Assembly: GCA_001942415.1 (NCBI GenBank)
Contig: MKJX01000250.1
Location: 48,392-112,391 of the forward strand
From: Pseudonocardia sp. CNS-139
GTDB lineage: Bacteria > Actinomycetota > Actinomycetes > Mycobacteriales > Pseudonocardiaceae
Direction: 5' to 3'
Length of the DNA: 64,000 nucleotides
The notes under the pieces were generated by a model. That model saw only the letters and a list, made by a program, of their open reading frames with translations. It ran no database searches and was not told where the DNA came from. Every line of letters begins with the position of its first letter. Position 1 is the stretch's first letter. This document shows, piece after piece, positions 18,332 through 28,484 of the stretch. The position numbers were made by a program, and so were the translations under genes.

Positions 18332-19251
18332 CCGATCACCCCGTTCGGCAGAACGGCGTGCACCCCCCACGTCTGGTTGGCCACCTGCGTGACGCGCAGG
18401 TCGACGGTCGGGCTCGCGAGCGCGAGCGCCGTCGCCTTGTCGAGGCCGTACAGCGCCATCAGCCACCCGAGCATCGCGTCCAGCGCCTCCGCCATGGCCT
18501 CGTTGAGGTCGGCGTCGAAGCCGAACGTGATGCGGCCGGTGGGCGTCTCGGCGTGCACGCCCGGCACGGCTGTGCCGGTGACCAGGTCGAGCACCACCTC
18601 GGTGGTCATCGGGCACTCGATCGCCGTGCCGCTGACCTCGCCGTCGCCCTGCGCCGCGTGCCCGTCGCCGAGCAGCAGGTTCGCCCCGGGCACCGTCACC
18701 GGGATGTAGAGCGTGGAGCCGGCCACCAGGTCGCGGCAGTCGATGTTGCCGCCGCCCGCGGCCCGCGGCGGGATCGTGGAGTGCGCCCCCGGCTCGGCCG
18801 GCGGCAGACCCGTCACACCGAGGAACGGGTGCAGCGTGACCGTGTGCCCGAGCTGGTTGGTGCCGAGTCCCTTCTCCGCGTCGAGGTCCCACAGCAGATG
18901 CCCCGGCGGGCCGTCGGCGAGGCCGAGCCTGCGGGTGAGCCAGTTGTCCTGCACCGCCGAGGCCGTCCAGCCCCACTCGCCGGGCTGCAGCGACCTCAGA
19001 TGCACGGCCAGCACCGTGCCCGGCTCCGCGCCGCGGACGGCGATCGGGCCCGTCAGGCAGTGGCCGCGGCGCTCGGCGAACATCAGCGGGCGCTTCTCGC
19101 CGGGCGTCTCCTGCCGCTCCAGGTGGCCGATGGCGTCGAGCGAGCGCACGACAACCGTGTCGCCGGGGTCGACGGTGAGGACCGGTGGCGTGTCCCGGTC
19201 GAAGACGTCGACCGTCGTCTCGGCGGTCGGGTCCAGCTCGTAGGCGGTCAT
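18328..19251 (-). CDS. Acetamidase/formamidase family enzyme
   Basis: The 307-residue protein matches the FmdA_AmdA family, with LTGPIAVRGAEPGTVLAVHL, GGGNIDCRDL, LLLGDGHAAQGDGEVSGTAIE and a terminal DLRVTQVANQTWGVHAVLP. Metal-binding His and Asp residues lie in GDGHAAQGDGE. It should release ammonia from formamide, acetamide or a related short amide in the cytoplasm. It overlaps both neighbours by four bases and follows the ABC importer genes, so uptake and hydrolysis of the amide are co-expressed. Confidence 0.85.
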   Translation of the reverse strand: MTAYELDPTAETTVDVFDRDTPPVLTVDPGDTVVVRSLDAIGHLERQETPGEKRPLMFAERRGHCLTGPIAVRGAEPGTVLAVHLRSLQPGEWGWTASAVQDNWLTRRLGLADGPPGHLLWDLDAEKGLGTNQLGHTVTLHPFLGVTGLPPAEPGAHSTIPPRAAGGGNIDCRDLVAGSTLYIPVTVPGANLLLGDGHAAQGDGEVSGTAIECPMTTEVVLDLVTGTAVPGVHAETPTGRITFGFDADLNEAMAEALDAMLGWLMALYGLDKATALALASPTVDLRVTQVANQTWGVHAVLPNGVIG

Positions 19252-21282
19252 GCGGTTCCTCTCTGAGTGACCAGCTCGGCCGGGACGGGGGAGAGCGGGT
19301 GGTGGCAGGCGACCGCGTGCCGGCCCGCCGACTCCTCCAGCATCGGCTCCTCGGTGGCGCAGCGCTCGGTGGCGAGCAGGCACCGGGTGCGGAACCGGCA
19401 GCCCGACGGCGGGTCGATCGCGGACGGCAGCTCGCCGCCCAGCCGGGCGGCGGACCTGCGCTGCGCGGGGTCGGGCAGCGGGATCGACTCGATCAGGCCC
19501 GCCGTGTACGGGTGCCGCGGCGCGCCGTAGACCTCGGCGCTGGTGCCCAGCTCGACGAGCTTGCCGAGGTACATCACGCCGATCCGGTCGGAGAGGTACT
19601 TCAGCAACGACAGGTCGTGCGAGATCACCACGTAGGTCAGCCCGTAGCGGTCCTGCAGGTCGCGCATGAGGTTGAGGATCTGCGCCTGGACGGACACGTC
19701 GAGCGCCGACACCGGCTCGTCGGCCACCACGATCTTGGGCCGCAGCGCGAGTGCCCGGGCCATCGCGATGCGCTGGCGCTGGCCGCCGGAGAACTCGTGC
19801 GCGTAGCGCTCGCCCGCGTCGGCGGGCAGGCCCACCGCGTCGAGCAGCCGGGCCACCTGCGCGCGGCGCTCCTGGCGCGTGCCGACGCCTTGCGCCACCA
19901 GCGGTTCGGCGATCAGCGCCGACACCCGCATCCGCGGGTCGAGGGCGGCGGCCGAGTCCTGGAACATCATCTGCAGGTCGCGGCGGGTGCGCCGCAGCGT
20001 CGTCCCGCGCAGCGTCGCGAGGTCCGTGCCGTCGAACCGGATCGTGCCGCTCGTCGGCTGCTCCAGCCCGACGAGCATCCGGCCGATCGTCGTCTTCCCG
20101 CAGCCGGACTCGCCGACGATGCCCAGCGTCTCGCCGGGCAGCACCGTCAGCGAGACGCCGGAGACGGCGTGCACCTGCCGTCGCCGCCACGGCACCGCCG
20201 AGCGCAGCCGGAACTCCTTGTGCACGTCGGCGATCTCGACCAGCGGCGTCGCGTCACCCGGTGGCAGCAGGCGGAGGCGCTCGGCGCCGTGCTCCCGCAT
20301 CCCCGCCTCGTCGGGGCCACGCGGGTGCAGGCACAGGTGCCGGTGTTCCGGTGCGACCGTGACGGACTCGGGGTCGAGCGCGCGGCAGTCGTCCTCGGCG
20401 AACCGGCAGCGCGGGGCGAACCGGCACATCGGCGGCAGGCCGGAGAGCCTCGGCGGCGAGCCGGGGATCGTCGCGAGCGCGCGCCCCGAGTCGAGCTCCA
20501 GCGTCGGCATCGACTCGAACAGCGCCTCGGTGTAGCGGTGGCGCGGGCCGGCGAAGAGCGCGGGCGTGCTCGCCTCCTCCACCACCCGCCCGCCGTACAT
20601 GACGACAACGCGGTCGGTGTGCCCGGCGATGACCCCCAGGTCGTGCGTCACCAGCAGCACACCCATGCCGAGCCGCTGCTTGAGGTCGTCGATCAGCTCC
20701 AGGATCTGGGCCTGGATGGAGACGTCGAGAGCGGTGGTCGGCTCGTCGGCGATCAGCAGCTTCGGCTCGCAGACCAGGGCGAGCGCGATCATCGCCCGCT
20801 GCCGCATGCCGCCGGAGAGCTGGTGCGGGTAGGTCGGCGAGGCGTTCGGCGGGGCGCGGCATGCCGACCAGGCCCAGCACCTCCTCGGCGCGCCGGCCGG
20901 CCGCCGCGAGCGTGCCGCCGCGGTGGATCCGGTACGCCTCGCGCAGCTGGCTGCCGATCGTGCGCGTCGGGTTCAGCGACGACATCGGGTCCTGGAAGAT
21001 CATCCCGATCTCGTCGCCGCGCAGGGCCCTGATCTCGCGCTCGTCCAGCGTCGTGAGCTCGCGGCCGGCGAACCGCACCGAGCCGCCGACCACCGCCCCG
21101 CCGGGTGGCAGCAGCCGGATCAGCGACATCCCCGTCATGGTCTTGCCGGAGCCGGACTCGCCGACCGGCCCCACGGTCTCCCCGGCCGCGACCGAGAACG
21201 TCACGCCGTCGACGGGGCGCACGACCCCGTCACCGGTGGCGATCTCGGCGCGCAGGTCGGTCACTTCCAGCAGCGGTGCCAT
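19248..21282 (-). CDS. Fused double ATPase of an oligopeptide/dipeptide-type ABC importer (frameshifted)
   Basis: The restored protein is about 677 residues with two complete DppD/DppF-like ATPase domains. The first has Walker A GESGSGKTM, an interrupted LSGGMRQRAMI signature and Walker B LLIADEPTTALD. The second has GESGCGKTT, FSGGQRQRIAM and IVVADEPVSALD. Each domain ends in the family-specific Cys cluster (CRFAPRCRFAEDDC and CRFRTRCLLATERC). An extra base near 20841 breaks the first signature. It would energise the two permeases upstream. It starts one base into the permease stop (TGATG). Confidence 0.85.
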
Positions 21283-22210
21283 CAGGCGCCCGCCTCCCCT
21301 CGCCCGGGTGCCTCGCCGCGCAGCAGCGCGCGCAGCGAGCGCCGCCCCCGCCTGCTGCGCGGGTCGAGCACCGCCATCGCGTAGTCACCGGTGAAGTTGG
21401 CCAGGAGGATCATCACGGTGATCGCCAGGCCGGGGAACGTCGAGAGCCACCACGAGTCCGCGAGGTGCGTCGCGCCCGCGGCGAGGTCGCTGCCCCAGTC
21501 GGGGGCGGGGAGCCGCACGCCGAGCCCCAGGAAGCTCAGCGTGGTGGAGGTGAGGATCGCCCAGCCCAGCGCGCTGCTGACCAGCACCACCACCTCGGTG
21601 GCGAGGTTGGGCAGCAGGTGGCGCAGCGCGGTCCGGACCCCGGTCGACCCGAACACCCGCGCGGCCTGCACGTAGTCCGCGGCGCGCAGCCTGCGCACCG
21701 ACGACTCGACCACGCGGGCGAAGCCCGGGGTGAAGGCGATCCCGACGGCGAGCACGATGCTCGGCAGTCCGGAGCCGACCGTCGCGATGAGGATCAGCGC
21801 GATCATCAGCACCGGCATCGCGAGCAGGACGTCCACCACGCGCATGACGACCGCGCGGACGAACCGCGGCGCGACTCCGCCCAGCACCCCGATCGCCACG
21901 CCGCCGACGGTGGCCAGCAGCACGCCGCCGACGCTCGCCGCCAGCACGGGCCGGGCGCGTGGACGACACGGCTGAACGTGTCGCGCCCGAGCTGGTCCGT
22001 GCCGAACCAGTGCGCGGCGCTCGGCGGGGCGAGGAAGTCGTCGCCGGTCGCGACCGGATCGGTGGGCGCGAGCAGGCCGGGGGCGAGCAGCAGGACCAGG
22101 AAGGCGGCTGCGGCGAGCGCCACCACCGCCCAGCCCACCGCCCGGCCCACCCGGCCCGCCTGCGCGATCCGGACCGGCACGGGAACCGGCAGGACGGCTG
22201 CCGCGGTCAT
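21282..22210 (-). CDS. DppC/OppC-type ABC permease (frameshifted)
   Basis: The restored protein is about 309 residues. It has an N-terminal helix, the OppC_N region HWFGTDQLGRDTFSRVVHAA, and the inner-membrane coupling loop AARVFGSTGVRTALRHLLPN. One G appears lost near 21957. ATG at 22210 follows a strong GGAGGAGG site. An in-frame ATG at 22228 touches the preceding stop but lacks such a site. It pairs with the DppB-like permease to form the channel. Confidence 0.8.
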
Positions 22211-22227
22211 CGAACCTCCTCCGGACA

Positions 22228-23159
22228 TCAGGCGATCGCCGTCTCGAGCCGGGTGCGCGGGTCCACGGCGCCGACGACCAGGTCCACGACGAGGTTGATC
22301 AGCACGTAGCCGGCGCCGATGAGGACGACCGCGCCCTGCACCACCGGGATGTTCTTGTTCGTGATCGAGGTGGCGAGGAAGCTGCCGATCCCGGCCCGGC
22401 CGAAGATCACCTCGGTGACGGCGGCGCCGGTGAGGATGTTGCCGAACTGCAGGCCGAGCGTGGTGATCGCCGGGATCGCGGAGTTGCGCAGGGCGTGGCG
22501 GAAGAGCACGCGCGGCTCCGAGCACCCGCGCGCCCGCCCCGACTCACGTACTCGCTGCGGTACTCGTCGATGATCCGGCCGCGCACGAGCCGCGTCAGGA
22601 TCGCCGAGTAGCCCCAGCCCAGGGAGAGCGCCGGGATCACCAGTGCCTGCGGGGTGCCGTCGTCGATCGCCGGGAGCGCCCCGAGCTGCACGCTCAGCAC
22701 CAGCACCATCAGCAGCGCGAGGAAGAAGTACGGCACGGCCACGCCCAGGAACGACAGCGCCCGCGCGATGCGGTCGAGCACCGAGCCCGGCCACATCCCG
22801 GCGACGAGCCCGAGCGGCACGCCGATCACGACGGCCACGGCCATCGCCGCGACCGTCAGGGTGAGGGTGCTCGGCAGCCGCGAGAACAGCTCGAACGACA
22901 CCGGGTTCTGGGTCAGGTAGGAGGTGCCGAGGTCGCCGTGCAGGAGGCGGCCGAGGAACTCCACGTACTGCAGCCACAGCGGGTCGTTCAGCCCCAGCTG
23001 GTCGCGGAGCCCGGCGATCTGCTCGGGGGTGGTCTGGGCGCCGAACAGGATGATCTGGGCCGGGTCGCCCGGCATCACGTGGATCAGCAGGAACGCGACC
23101 AGCGTGACGCCGAGCAGCACCGGTACCGCGGCGGCCAGCCGCCGGAGGACGTAGCCCAT
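22228..23159 (-). CDS. DppB/OppB-type ABC permease (frameshifted)
   Basis: The restored protein is about 310 residues. The first helix is MGYVLRRLAAAVPVLLGVTL, followed by the family mark HVMPGDPAQ, the periplasmic LGLNDPLWLQYVEFLG loop and the coupling helix EPRVLFRHALRNSAIP. The frame changes near 22540 inside the loop before the coupling helix. It starts three bases after the stop of the binding-protein gene. It forms the translocation path together with the DppC-like protein. Confidence 0.8.
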
Positions 23160-23162
23160 CGA

Positions 23163-24854
23163 TCAGGCCAGCTTCGCGCCGTGGAACAGGATGTAGCCGT
23201 TGAGGGTGTTCTGGAGCCCCTGCACCGACGGGGAGTCGGTGAACGCCCCGTTGACGTCCCAGAGCGGGAGGTAGACCGCGTCCTGCATGAGCGTCATGCA
23301 GACCTGCTCGTACTTGGCGTTGCGCGCGGCCTCGTCCGCCGTGACGTTGGCGTCGGCGATCATGGCGTCGAGCTGGGGGTTCGCGTAGTGCGACCAGTTG
23401 AAGCCGGACGCGATCGCGTTCGAGTTCGCCCAGATGTTGAGCAGGTACGGGTCGGCGCCGTAGTAGCCGAACGAGCCCAGGTTGTGCACGCCCTGGTTGA
23501 ACGCGCCCTGCGCGGTGGCGAAGGGCTGCACGGTCGTGTTGGCGGTGAACCCGACCTTGTTGAGCTGGGAGACGACGAACTGCGCGGGGAGCTCGAACCC
23601 GGCGTTGCTGAACAGCAGGATCTCCAGGCTGAGCTTCTCGCCGCCGCGGGTGCGCACGCCGTCGGCCCCCATCGTCCAGCCGGCCTGGTCGAGGAGCGCG
23701 CCTGCCTTCGCGGGGTCGTAGGGGTAGAGCCCCGCGGACTCCTGGCTGTAGCCGGGGGTGATCGCGGTGAGCACGCTGTGCGCGGGCTTGTTGACGCCGA
23801 AGAGCACCTCGTTGACCAGCGTCTCCTGGTCGACGGCGTGGATGATCGCCTGCCGGACGCGCACGTCGTCGGTCGGCGGCTTGGTGGCGTTGATCGGCAT
23901 CCCGCTCGGCGTGCCGATGGACGGGACGCTCAGGTGCGTGTACCTGCCCGACTTCGACGCGGCGGAGATGTCGTTCGCCGGGAGGTTCATCGCGACCTGC
24001 AGCTGGCCGGCCTGCAGCGCGTTGTAGCGGCCGCTGTCGTCGGCGACGATCCGGAACGTGAGCTCCTCCAGCGTGGCCGGGCCGCTGCCCAGCGCCGCCG
24101 GGCCCCAGGTGTAGTCGGGGTTGCGGGTGACCGTCAGGTGGTCGCCGGAGACGTACTCGCCGAACACGAACGGCCCGGTGCCGACGGGGTGGTTGCCGAA
24201 CCCGGTGGCCCCGTACTGCTGCAGCGCGGCGGGGGAGGAGATGCCGAAGTTGCCCGCGGCCTGCTGGTGCAGGAAGGACGCGTTCGGCTGGTCGAAGACG
24301 ATCTCGACGGTGTACGGGTCGATGATCCGCGTCTCGCGGTACGGGCCGAGCGCGCCCAGGCCGCTCTTGGACTGCGTGGCCGGGTCGACGATGTGGTCGT
24401 AGGTGGCCTTGACGGCGGTGGCGTCGAACGGGGTGCCGTCGTGGAAGGTCACGCCCTGGCGGAGCGTGAAGGTGTACGTGGCCGCGTCGGGGGAGACCGT
24501 GTAGCTCTCGGCGAGGCCGGGGTGGAACTCGCCCGCCCCGTTGGGGCCGGTCGGGAGCCACCAGGTCAGCGGGTCGAACATCGTGAAGCTCATCAGCAGC
24601 GTGAGGGCGAGCCCGGTGGCGCCCGGGTCCAGGGTGTCCGGCGTCCCGGCGATGCCCATGACCAGCTTCTGCGTCCTGGGGCCGCCGCCGGCCGCTCCGC
24701 CGCCGCTGCCGCACGCGGCGAGCAGCGGCCCGAGCGCGATTCCGGCCGTCAGCGCTCCGCCGACGCCCAGGAAGCCGCGGCGCGAGAGGCCGCGGCGCAT
24801 CGCGGCCTCCAGCGGGGACAGGGGTGGGGCCGGGTCGGCCGGGCGGGTAGTCAT
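23163..24854 (-). CDS. Family-5 extracellular solute-binding protein, Tat-dependent lipoprotein
   Basis: The intact 563-residue protein starts at an ATG preceded by GAGGAG. It has a twin-arginine signal (SRRGFLGVGGALTAG) ending in the lipobox LLAAC. The SBP_bac_5 fold is seen in TLDPGATGLALTLL, YTFTLRQGVTFHDGTPFDA and VRQAIIHAVDQETLV. It binds the transported peptide, amide or metal chelate outside the cell. It is the first gene of the six-gene operon; the substrate is inferred from the amidase downstream. Confidence 0.88.
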   Translation of the reverse strand: MTTRPADPAPPLSPLEAAMRRGLSRRGFLGVGGALTAGIALGPLLAACGSGGGAAGGGPRTQKLVMGIAGTPDTLDPGATGLALTLLMSFTMFDPLTWWLPTGPNGAGEFHPGLAESYTVSPDAATYTFTLRQGVTFHDGTPFDATAVKATYDHIVDPATQSKSGLGALGPYRETRIIDPYTVEIVFDQPNASFLHQQAAGNFGISSPAALQQYGATGFGNHPVGTGPFVFGEYVSGDHLTVTRNPDYTWGPAALGSGPATLEELTFRIVADDSGRYNALQAGQLQVAMNLPANDISAASKSGRYTHLSVPSIGTPSGMPINATKPPTDDVRVRQAIIHAVDQETLVNEVLFGVNKPAHSVLTAITPGYSQESAGLYPYDPAKAGALLDQAGWTMGADGVRTRGGEKLSLEILLFSNAGFELPAQFVVSQLNKVGFTANTTVQPFATAQGAFNQGVHNLGSFGYYGADPYLLNIWANSNAIASGFNWSHYANPQLDAMIADANVTADEAARNAKYEQVCMTLMQDAVYLPLWDVNGAFTDSPSVQGLQNTLNGYILFHGAKLA

Positions 24855-25215
24855 GTGGTGCTCCTCGGGGTTCCTCAGCGGCAATGACCTCGCCGCGGCG
24901 GTGGGTAGCCTGTATTCGATTGAGGTCCGCGCAGTGTCCGTCGAATTAACGGTGCGTTACCTCGATCGCGGTGAGAACAATTCTGAGGGGCCGGTGACGC
25001 GGTCCTGCTCCATTCGGCCGAGCGGGCGATGTGACGCCGCTGACCAGGCACTATGCTGAGATATTGGCCACGTCACCGTTATTCAGGGAACGGTGTTGGA
25101 GGGTGTCTCATTTATCGCACTGCGATGGTCCGGAACCGTTCTCGGGGAGGGCTCCGGAGGTCGAGTCCGCGGTGGTTATCGGCGGCTGGAGATCATTTCT
25201 TCGCGCCCTCGGTGC
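24855..25215. other. Gene-free promoter region of the ABC importer/formamidase operon
   Basis: This 361-bp stretch is less GC-rich than its surroundings. It lies upstream of the binding-protein gene and downstream of the iminopeptidase gene, both on the minus strand. ATTCGA (24914-24919) and TCGAAT (24941-24946) form an inverted pair 21 bp apart, a weak operator candidate. No coding sequence is convincing. Confidence 0.4.
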
Positions 25216-26148
25216 TCATTTCGGCGGTCCGTCGACGTCGGCGAGGAACCCGGCGATCAGTGCCATGAACGCCGCGCGCTCCTCGACGTGCGGCATGTGG
25301 CTGGAGTCGGGGAACACGTGCCGGCGGACGTCCGGGACGTGGTCGGCGAAGGGCTGCACGCACGCGGCCGTCGCCTCGTCGTGGGCGCCGGAGACCAGCT
25401 GCACCGGCACGTCGATGCGGTGCAGCCGGTCGATGATCGACCAGGTCCGGAGGCTGCCGATGACGTGGAACTCGCTCGGGCCGTTCATCGTCATGTAGAC
25501 GGTCGGGTCCGCCTCCATGTGGGCGAAGGTCGCGGCCACCTCGGGCGGGTTCGGCACCACCCGGCACACGTGCCGGGCGTAGAAGACCTGCATGGCCTCC
25601 TGGTACGCCGGGTCGTCGTAGGTGCGTTCCGCCTCGTGCTTCAGCAGCGTGGCGTTGACCTCGGGCGGGAGCAGCTCGCGCAGCCGGTTCGCCTCGTTCA
25701 CCCACAGCTCCATCGAGGCGGGGGAGTCGGCGATCACCAGGCTGCGCAGCCCGGAGGGCCGGCGCACCGCGTGCTCGGCGCCGAGCATCCCGCCCCAGGA
25801 CTGCCCGAGGAGGTGGTAGCCGTCCTGGATGCCGAGGGCGGCGAGCAGGCTGTCCAGCTCGGCGAGGAACAGCTCCACGGTCCAGAAGTCGGCCCCCTTG
25901 CCGGGGAGGTGGGTCGAGCGGCCGTTGCCGAGCTGGTCGTAGTGCACGACGGGGCGTCCCGTGCTCGCCGCGAGGTCCGCGATCGTCAGCAGGTAGTCGT
26001 GGCTGCACCCGGGACCGCCGTGCAGCGCGACGAGCGGGGTCACGCCGGGGCGCAGCTCGCCGGTGATCCGGTACCAGGTCTCGTACTCACCGAAGGGGAC
26101 GGTGCCCTCGCGGTCGGCGGGGGCGAGCGTGCGCGACGTGGTCACCAC
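25216..26148 (-). CDS. Proline iminopeptidase-family alpha/beta hydrolase
   Basis: The intact 310-residue enzyme has the oxyanion motif LHGGPGCSHDYLL, the nucleophile GQSWGGMLGAEHA (Ser near residue 117), the Asp in VSGAHDEAT and the His in DSSHMPHVEE. These fit the S33 proline iminopeptidase family, which removes N-terminal Pro from short peptides; some members hydrolyse amides. Two adjacent GTG codons (26148, 26145) can start it. It is divergent from the GntR gene at 26331 and is upstream of the peptide/amide importer operon, which may feed it. Confidence 0.85.
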   Translation of the reverse strand: MVTTSRTLAPADREGTVPFGEYETWYRITGELRPGVTPLVALHGGPGCSHDYLLTIADLAASTGRPVVHYDQLGNGRSTHLPGKGADFWTVELFLAELDSLLAALGIQDGYHLLGQSWGGMLGAEHAVRRPSGLRSLVIADSPASMELWVNEANRLRELLPPEVNATLLKHEAERTYDDPAYQEAMQVFYARHVCRVVPNPPEVAATFAHMEADPTVYMTMNGPSEFHVIGSLRTWSIIDRLHRIDVPVQLVSGAHDEATAACVQPFADHVPDVRRHVFPDSSHMPHVEERAAFMALIAGFLADVDGPPK

Positions 26149-26167
26149 CCGATCGTCGGTGTTAATT

Positions 26168-26185
26168 GGTACTCAGACAAGTACC
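26168..26185. promoter_or_regulatory. Inverted repeat GGTACT-N6-AGTACC, candidate GntR operator
   Basis: Perfect 6-bp arms (26168-26173 and 26180-26185) surround CAGACA in the divergent region between the iminopeptidase and the GntR-FCD gene. Overall spacing is close to known FadR-type operators (TGGTnnnnnACCA). It lies 20 bp before the iminopeptidase start, so bound repressor would block it. Confidence 0.45.
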
Positions 26186-26330
26186 TTTGTGTGAACCAGC
26201 GGCGCAGAACGGACAATGGGGACGTCACGGGGCGGTCGTGGGGTGTGGAACGCGACAACCCGGCAGGCTGCATCCGGCGGGCCCGGACCCAGCACCATGG
26301 AGCGGCGGGCGGAACGGCAGCGGGGGGAAC

Positions 26331-27091
26331 ATGGACGGGGCGAGTGCCGGGGGCGAGGAGCGGGCGCAGCTCGGCCCGGTCCGCGTGGGCCGCAGCGTCG
26401 ACGCGGTCACCGACCGGCTCGTCGCCGCGATCGCCGTCGGCGACTTCTCTCCCGGCGAGCGGCTCCCCCCGGAACGGGAGCTGGCGGCGCTGCTCGGCGT
26501 CGGCCGGCAGACCCTGCGCGAGGCGCTCGCCCGGCTGCGCGACGCCGGGTACGTCGTCACGCGCCGCGGGCGCAACGGCGGGGCCGTCGTGCAGGACGGC
26601 TGGGGCGCGCTCACCGAGGGCGCGCTCGGGCGCACGCTCGTGCCGAGCCTCGACGAGCTGGCGGAGCTGTCCGACGCCCGGTGCCTCGTCGAGTCGCTCA
26701 TCGCCCGCACCGCGGCGGCCCGCCGCACCGCGGCCGACATCGCCGTGATCCGGGCTGCGCTGGCCGACTACGAGCGCGCCGACGACGCCGTCGCCGCCCG
26801 GCGCGCCGACCATGCGCTGCACCAGGCATCGTCGCCGCCACCCGCAACCGCGACCTCGCCAGGCTCTCCCGCGAGATGCTCGCCCGGGTCAACGTCGGGC
26901 TGCCCATCGAGCCGTTCGACGAGGCCCTGTTCCGCAAGGCCGTGCCGGAGCACCAGGCGCTGGTCGCGGCCGTCGCGGCGGGTGACGGGGACGAGGCCGC
27001 CCGGGTGGCCATGGCGCACTTCGCGTTCACCGAGCAGGCACTGCGCCGGGCCGCCGCCCGGGCCGGGGGCCACCCCGACCCCTCGGCGTGA
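26331..27091 (+). CDS. GntR-family regulator, FadR/FCD type (frameshifted)
   Basis: The restored protein is about 253 residues. The winged helix contains GERLPPERELAALLGVGR, TLREALARLRDAGYV and RRGRNGGAVV (about 40-90). The FCD domain follows, with HALHQ, then REMLARVNVGLP, and EHQALVAAVAAGD. A single base is lost near 26826. ATG at 26331 follows a GGGGGGAA stretch. It is divergent from the iminopeptidase gene with a perfect inverted repeat between them, so it probably controls that gene and possibly the importer operon beyond it. Confidence 0.8.
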
Positions 27092-27101
27092 GCACCCCGG
27101 G

Positions 27102-28154
27102 TCAGTAGAAGTGCACCGTGTCCATGACGTTGCGCATCGGTCGGCCGGCGACGAAGCGGCGCAGGTTGTCCGCGAACAGCTCTGCGGTACGCACTGGCGC
27201 GGCCGAGTGGGCGCCCGCGGTGTGCGGGCTGATCACCACCTGGGGCATCGACCAGAGCGCGGAGTCGGCCGGCAGAGGCTCGACCGCGGTGACGTCAAGT
27301 ACGGCGGCGCGTACGTGCCGCGACCGCAGGACCTCGACGAGCGCGGTCTCGTCGAGCACGGTGCCGCAGCCGATGTTGACCAGCACCGCTCCCGGCTTCG
27401 TCGCGAGGAGCAGTTCGCGGCCCAATAGGCCATCGGTCGACGGCGTGCCGGGCAGGGCCGCGACGACGCCGTCGGCCTGCGAGAGCACCACGGGAAGTTC
27501 CTCGACCCCGTGCACCGACTCGACGTACGGCGTGGGGCCGGGGGTCCGCCGGACCCCCAGAACGCGCATCCCCACCGCGCTGAGCAGGCGTGCGGTCTCG
27601 GTCCCGATCGTCCCGAGCCCGAGCACGACAACCGTCCGGTCGTGCAGGCGGCTGATCCCGGAGTGCGAGCCCACGATGTACCGCGGCCGGCGCTCCTGCA
27701 GGTGTGGCAGGCCGTTCGCGCCGGCCAGCAGCCCGAACAGCGCGAACTCGGCGAGCGGGCCCGCGTGGACGCCCGTCGACGTCGTGAACACCACTCGGGT
27801 GAGCTCCGCGGATGTCAGGCCGGCCTGGCGGATCTGTGCACACTCCCCGGCGGCGACGGTGTGCAGCCACCGCAGCGGCGCTCCCGCTCGCAGGATGCGG
27901 GCGAGCATCGCCGGGTCCTGGCCCGGCACACCGATCAGCACGTTCGCGGTGCTCATGAGCTGTTCGTAGGCGGTCTGTTCGTCAGCGGTGCGGGCGAAGC
28001 GGGGATCCGCCGGGTCGTCGCCGGAGAAGCGCATCGGCCGCACGAGGTCGTGGTCGGTGACGACCTCGATCTCGGGGTCGACGCGCATGACGAGGTCGGC
28101 GAGCTCGGGTGCGGCCGTCTGCGCGGCGACCACCCGCAACGGTGACACAGGCAT
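27102..28154 (-). CDS. D-2-hydroxyacid dehydrogenase family protein with altered active-site Arg
   Basis: The protein has 350 residues. The Rossmann motif is VVVLGLGTIGTETARLL (about 150-166). The family Glu is in DVTAVEPLPADS and the catalytic His in VVISPHTAGAHS. The catalytic Arg normally found in VNxxRG is Cys here (VNIGCGTVLDE, codon TGC rather than CGC). Reduced or changed activity on 2-hydroxy/2-oxo acids is therefore possible. ATG at 28154 is chosen because MPVSPLRVVAAQ begins the fold; the upstream extension looks non-coding. It is divergent from the MHS-type transporter gene. Confidence 0.75.
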   Translation of the reverse strand: MPVSPLRVVAAQTAAPELADLVMRVDPEIEVVTDHDLVRPMRFSGDDPADPRFARTADEQTAYEQLMSTANVLIGVPGQDPAMLARILRAGAPLRWLHTVAAGECAQIRQAGLTSAELTRVVFTTSTGVHAGPLAEFALFGLLAGANGLPHLQERRPRYIVGSHSGISRLHDRTVVVLGLGTIGTETARLLSAVGMRVLGVRRTPGPTPYVESVHGVEELPVVLSQADGVVAALPGTPSTDGLLGRELLLATKPGAVLVNIGCGTVLDETALVEVLRSRHVRAAVLDVTAVEPLPADSALWSMPQVVISPHTAGAHSAAPVRTAELFADNLRRFVAGRPMRNVMDTVHFY

Positions 28155-28484
28155 GAGTTCATCGCTCCGATCGGTCGGAAAGAGCCCCGCCCGCTGACGC
28201 CGCAGCATAGTGCATTCATATTTGGGTGCAATCTCGACGCCTCTCGTCGAGACGATCTTGTTCCGTCCGGGGGAGCTGTCGCCGCCTCGGCCCAGCTCCC
28301 GCCGGGTTCCGCGAGGTCGCCGTTCCACCGGGGCCGGCTGCGCGCCGGGCGGTCGGAGCTGCCGAGGGGCCGCCTTGACTCTGGCGCATGCCGGCCGGTA
28401 CAGTTCGCCCGCCCAGTAATGTATGCATTTTTGTCGGCGAAATGAACCCCGTTCCGGTCAGCGTTGACGAACAGGAGCTCGGTC
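28155..28484. promoter_or_regulatory. Divergent control region with two inverted repeats
   Basis: This 330-bp region between the dehydrogenase and the transporter holds no gene. TCTCGACG (28232-28239) and CGTCGAGA (28245-28252) are perfect 8-bp arms around CCTCT. AATGTATGCATT (28418-28429) is a second, AT-richer near-palindrome 56 bp before the transporter ATG. Direct copies GTGCATTC and GTGCAATC lie around 28210-28234. These are plausible operator sites; the binding protein is unknown. Confidence 0.35.
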
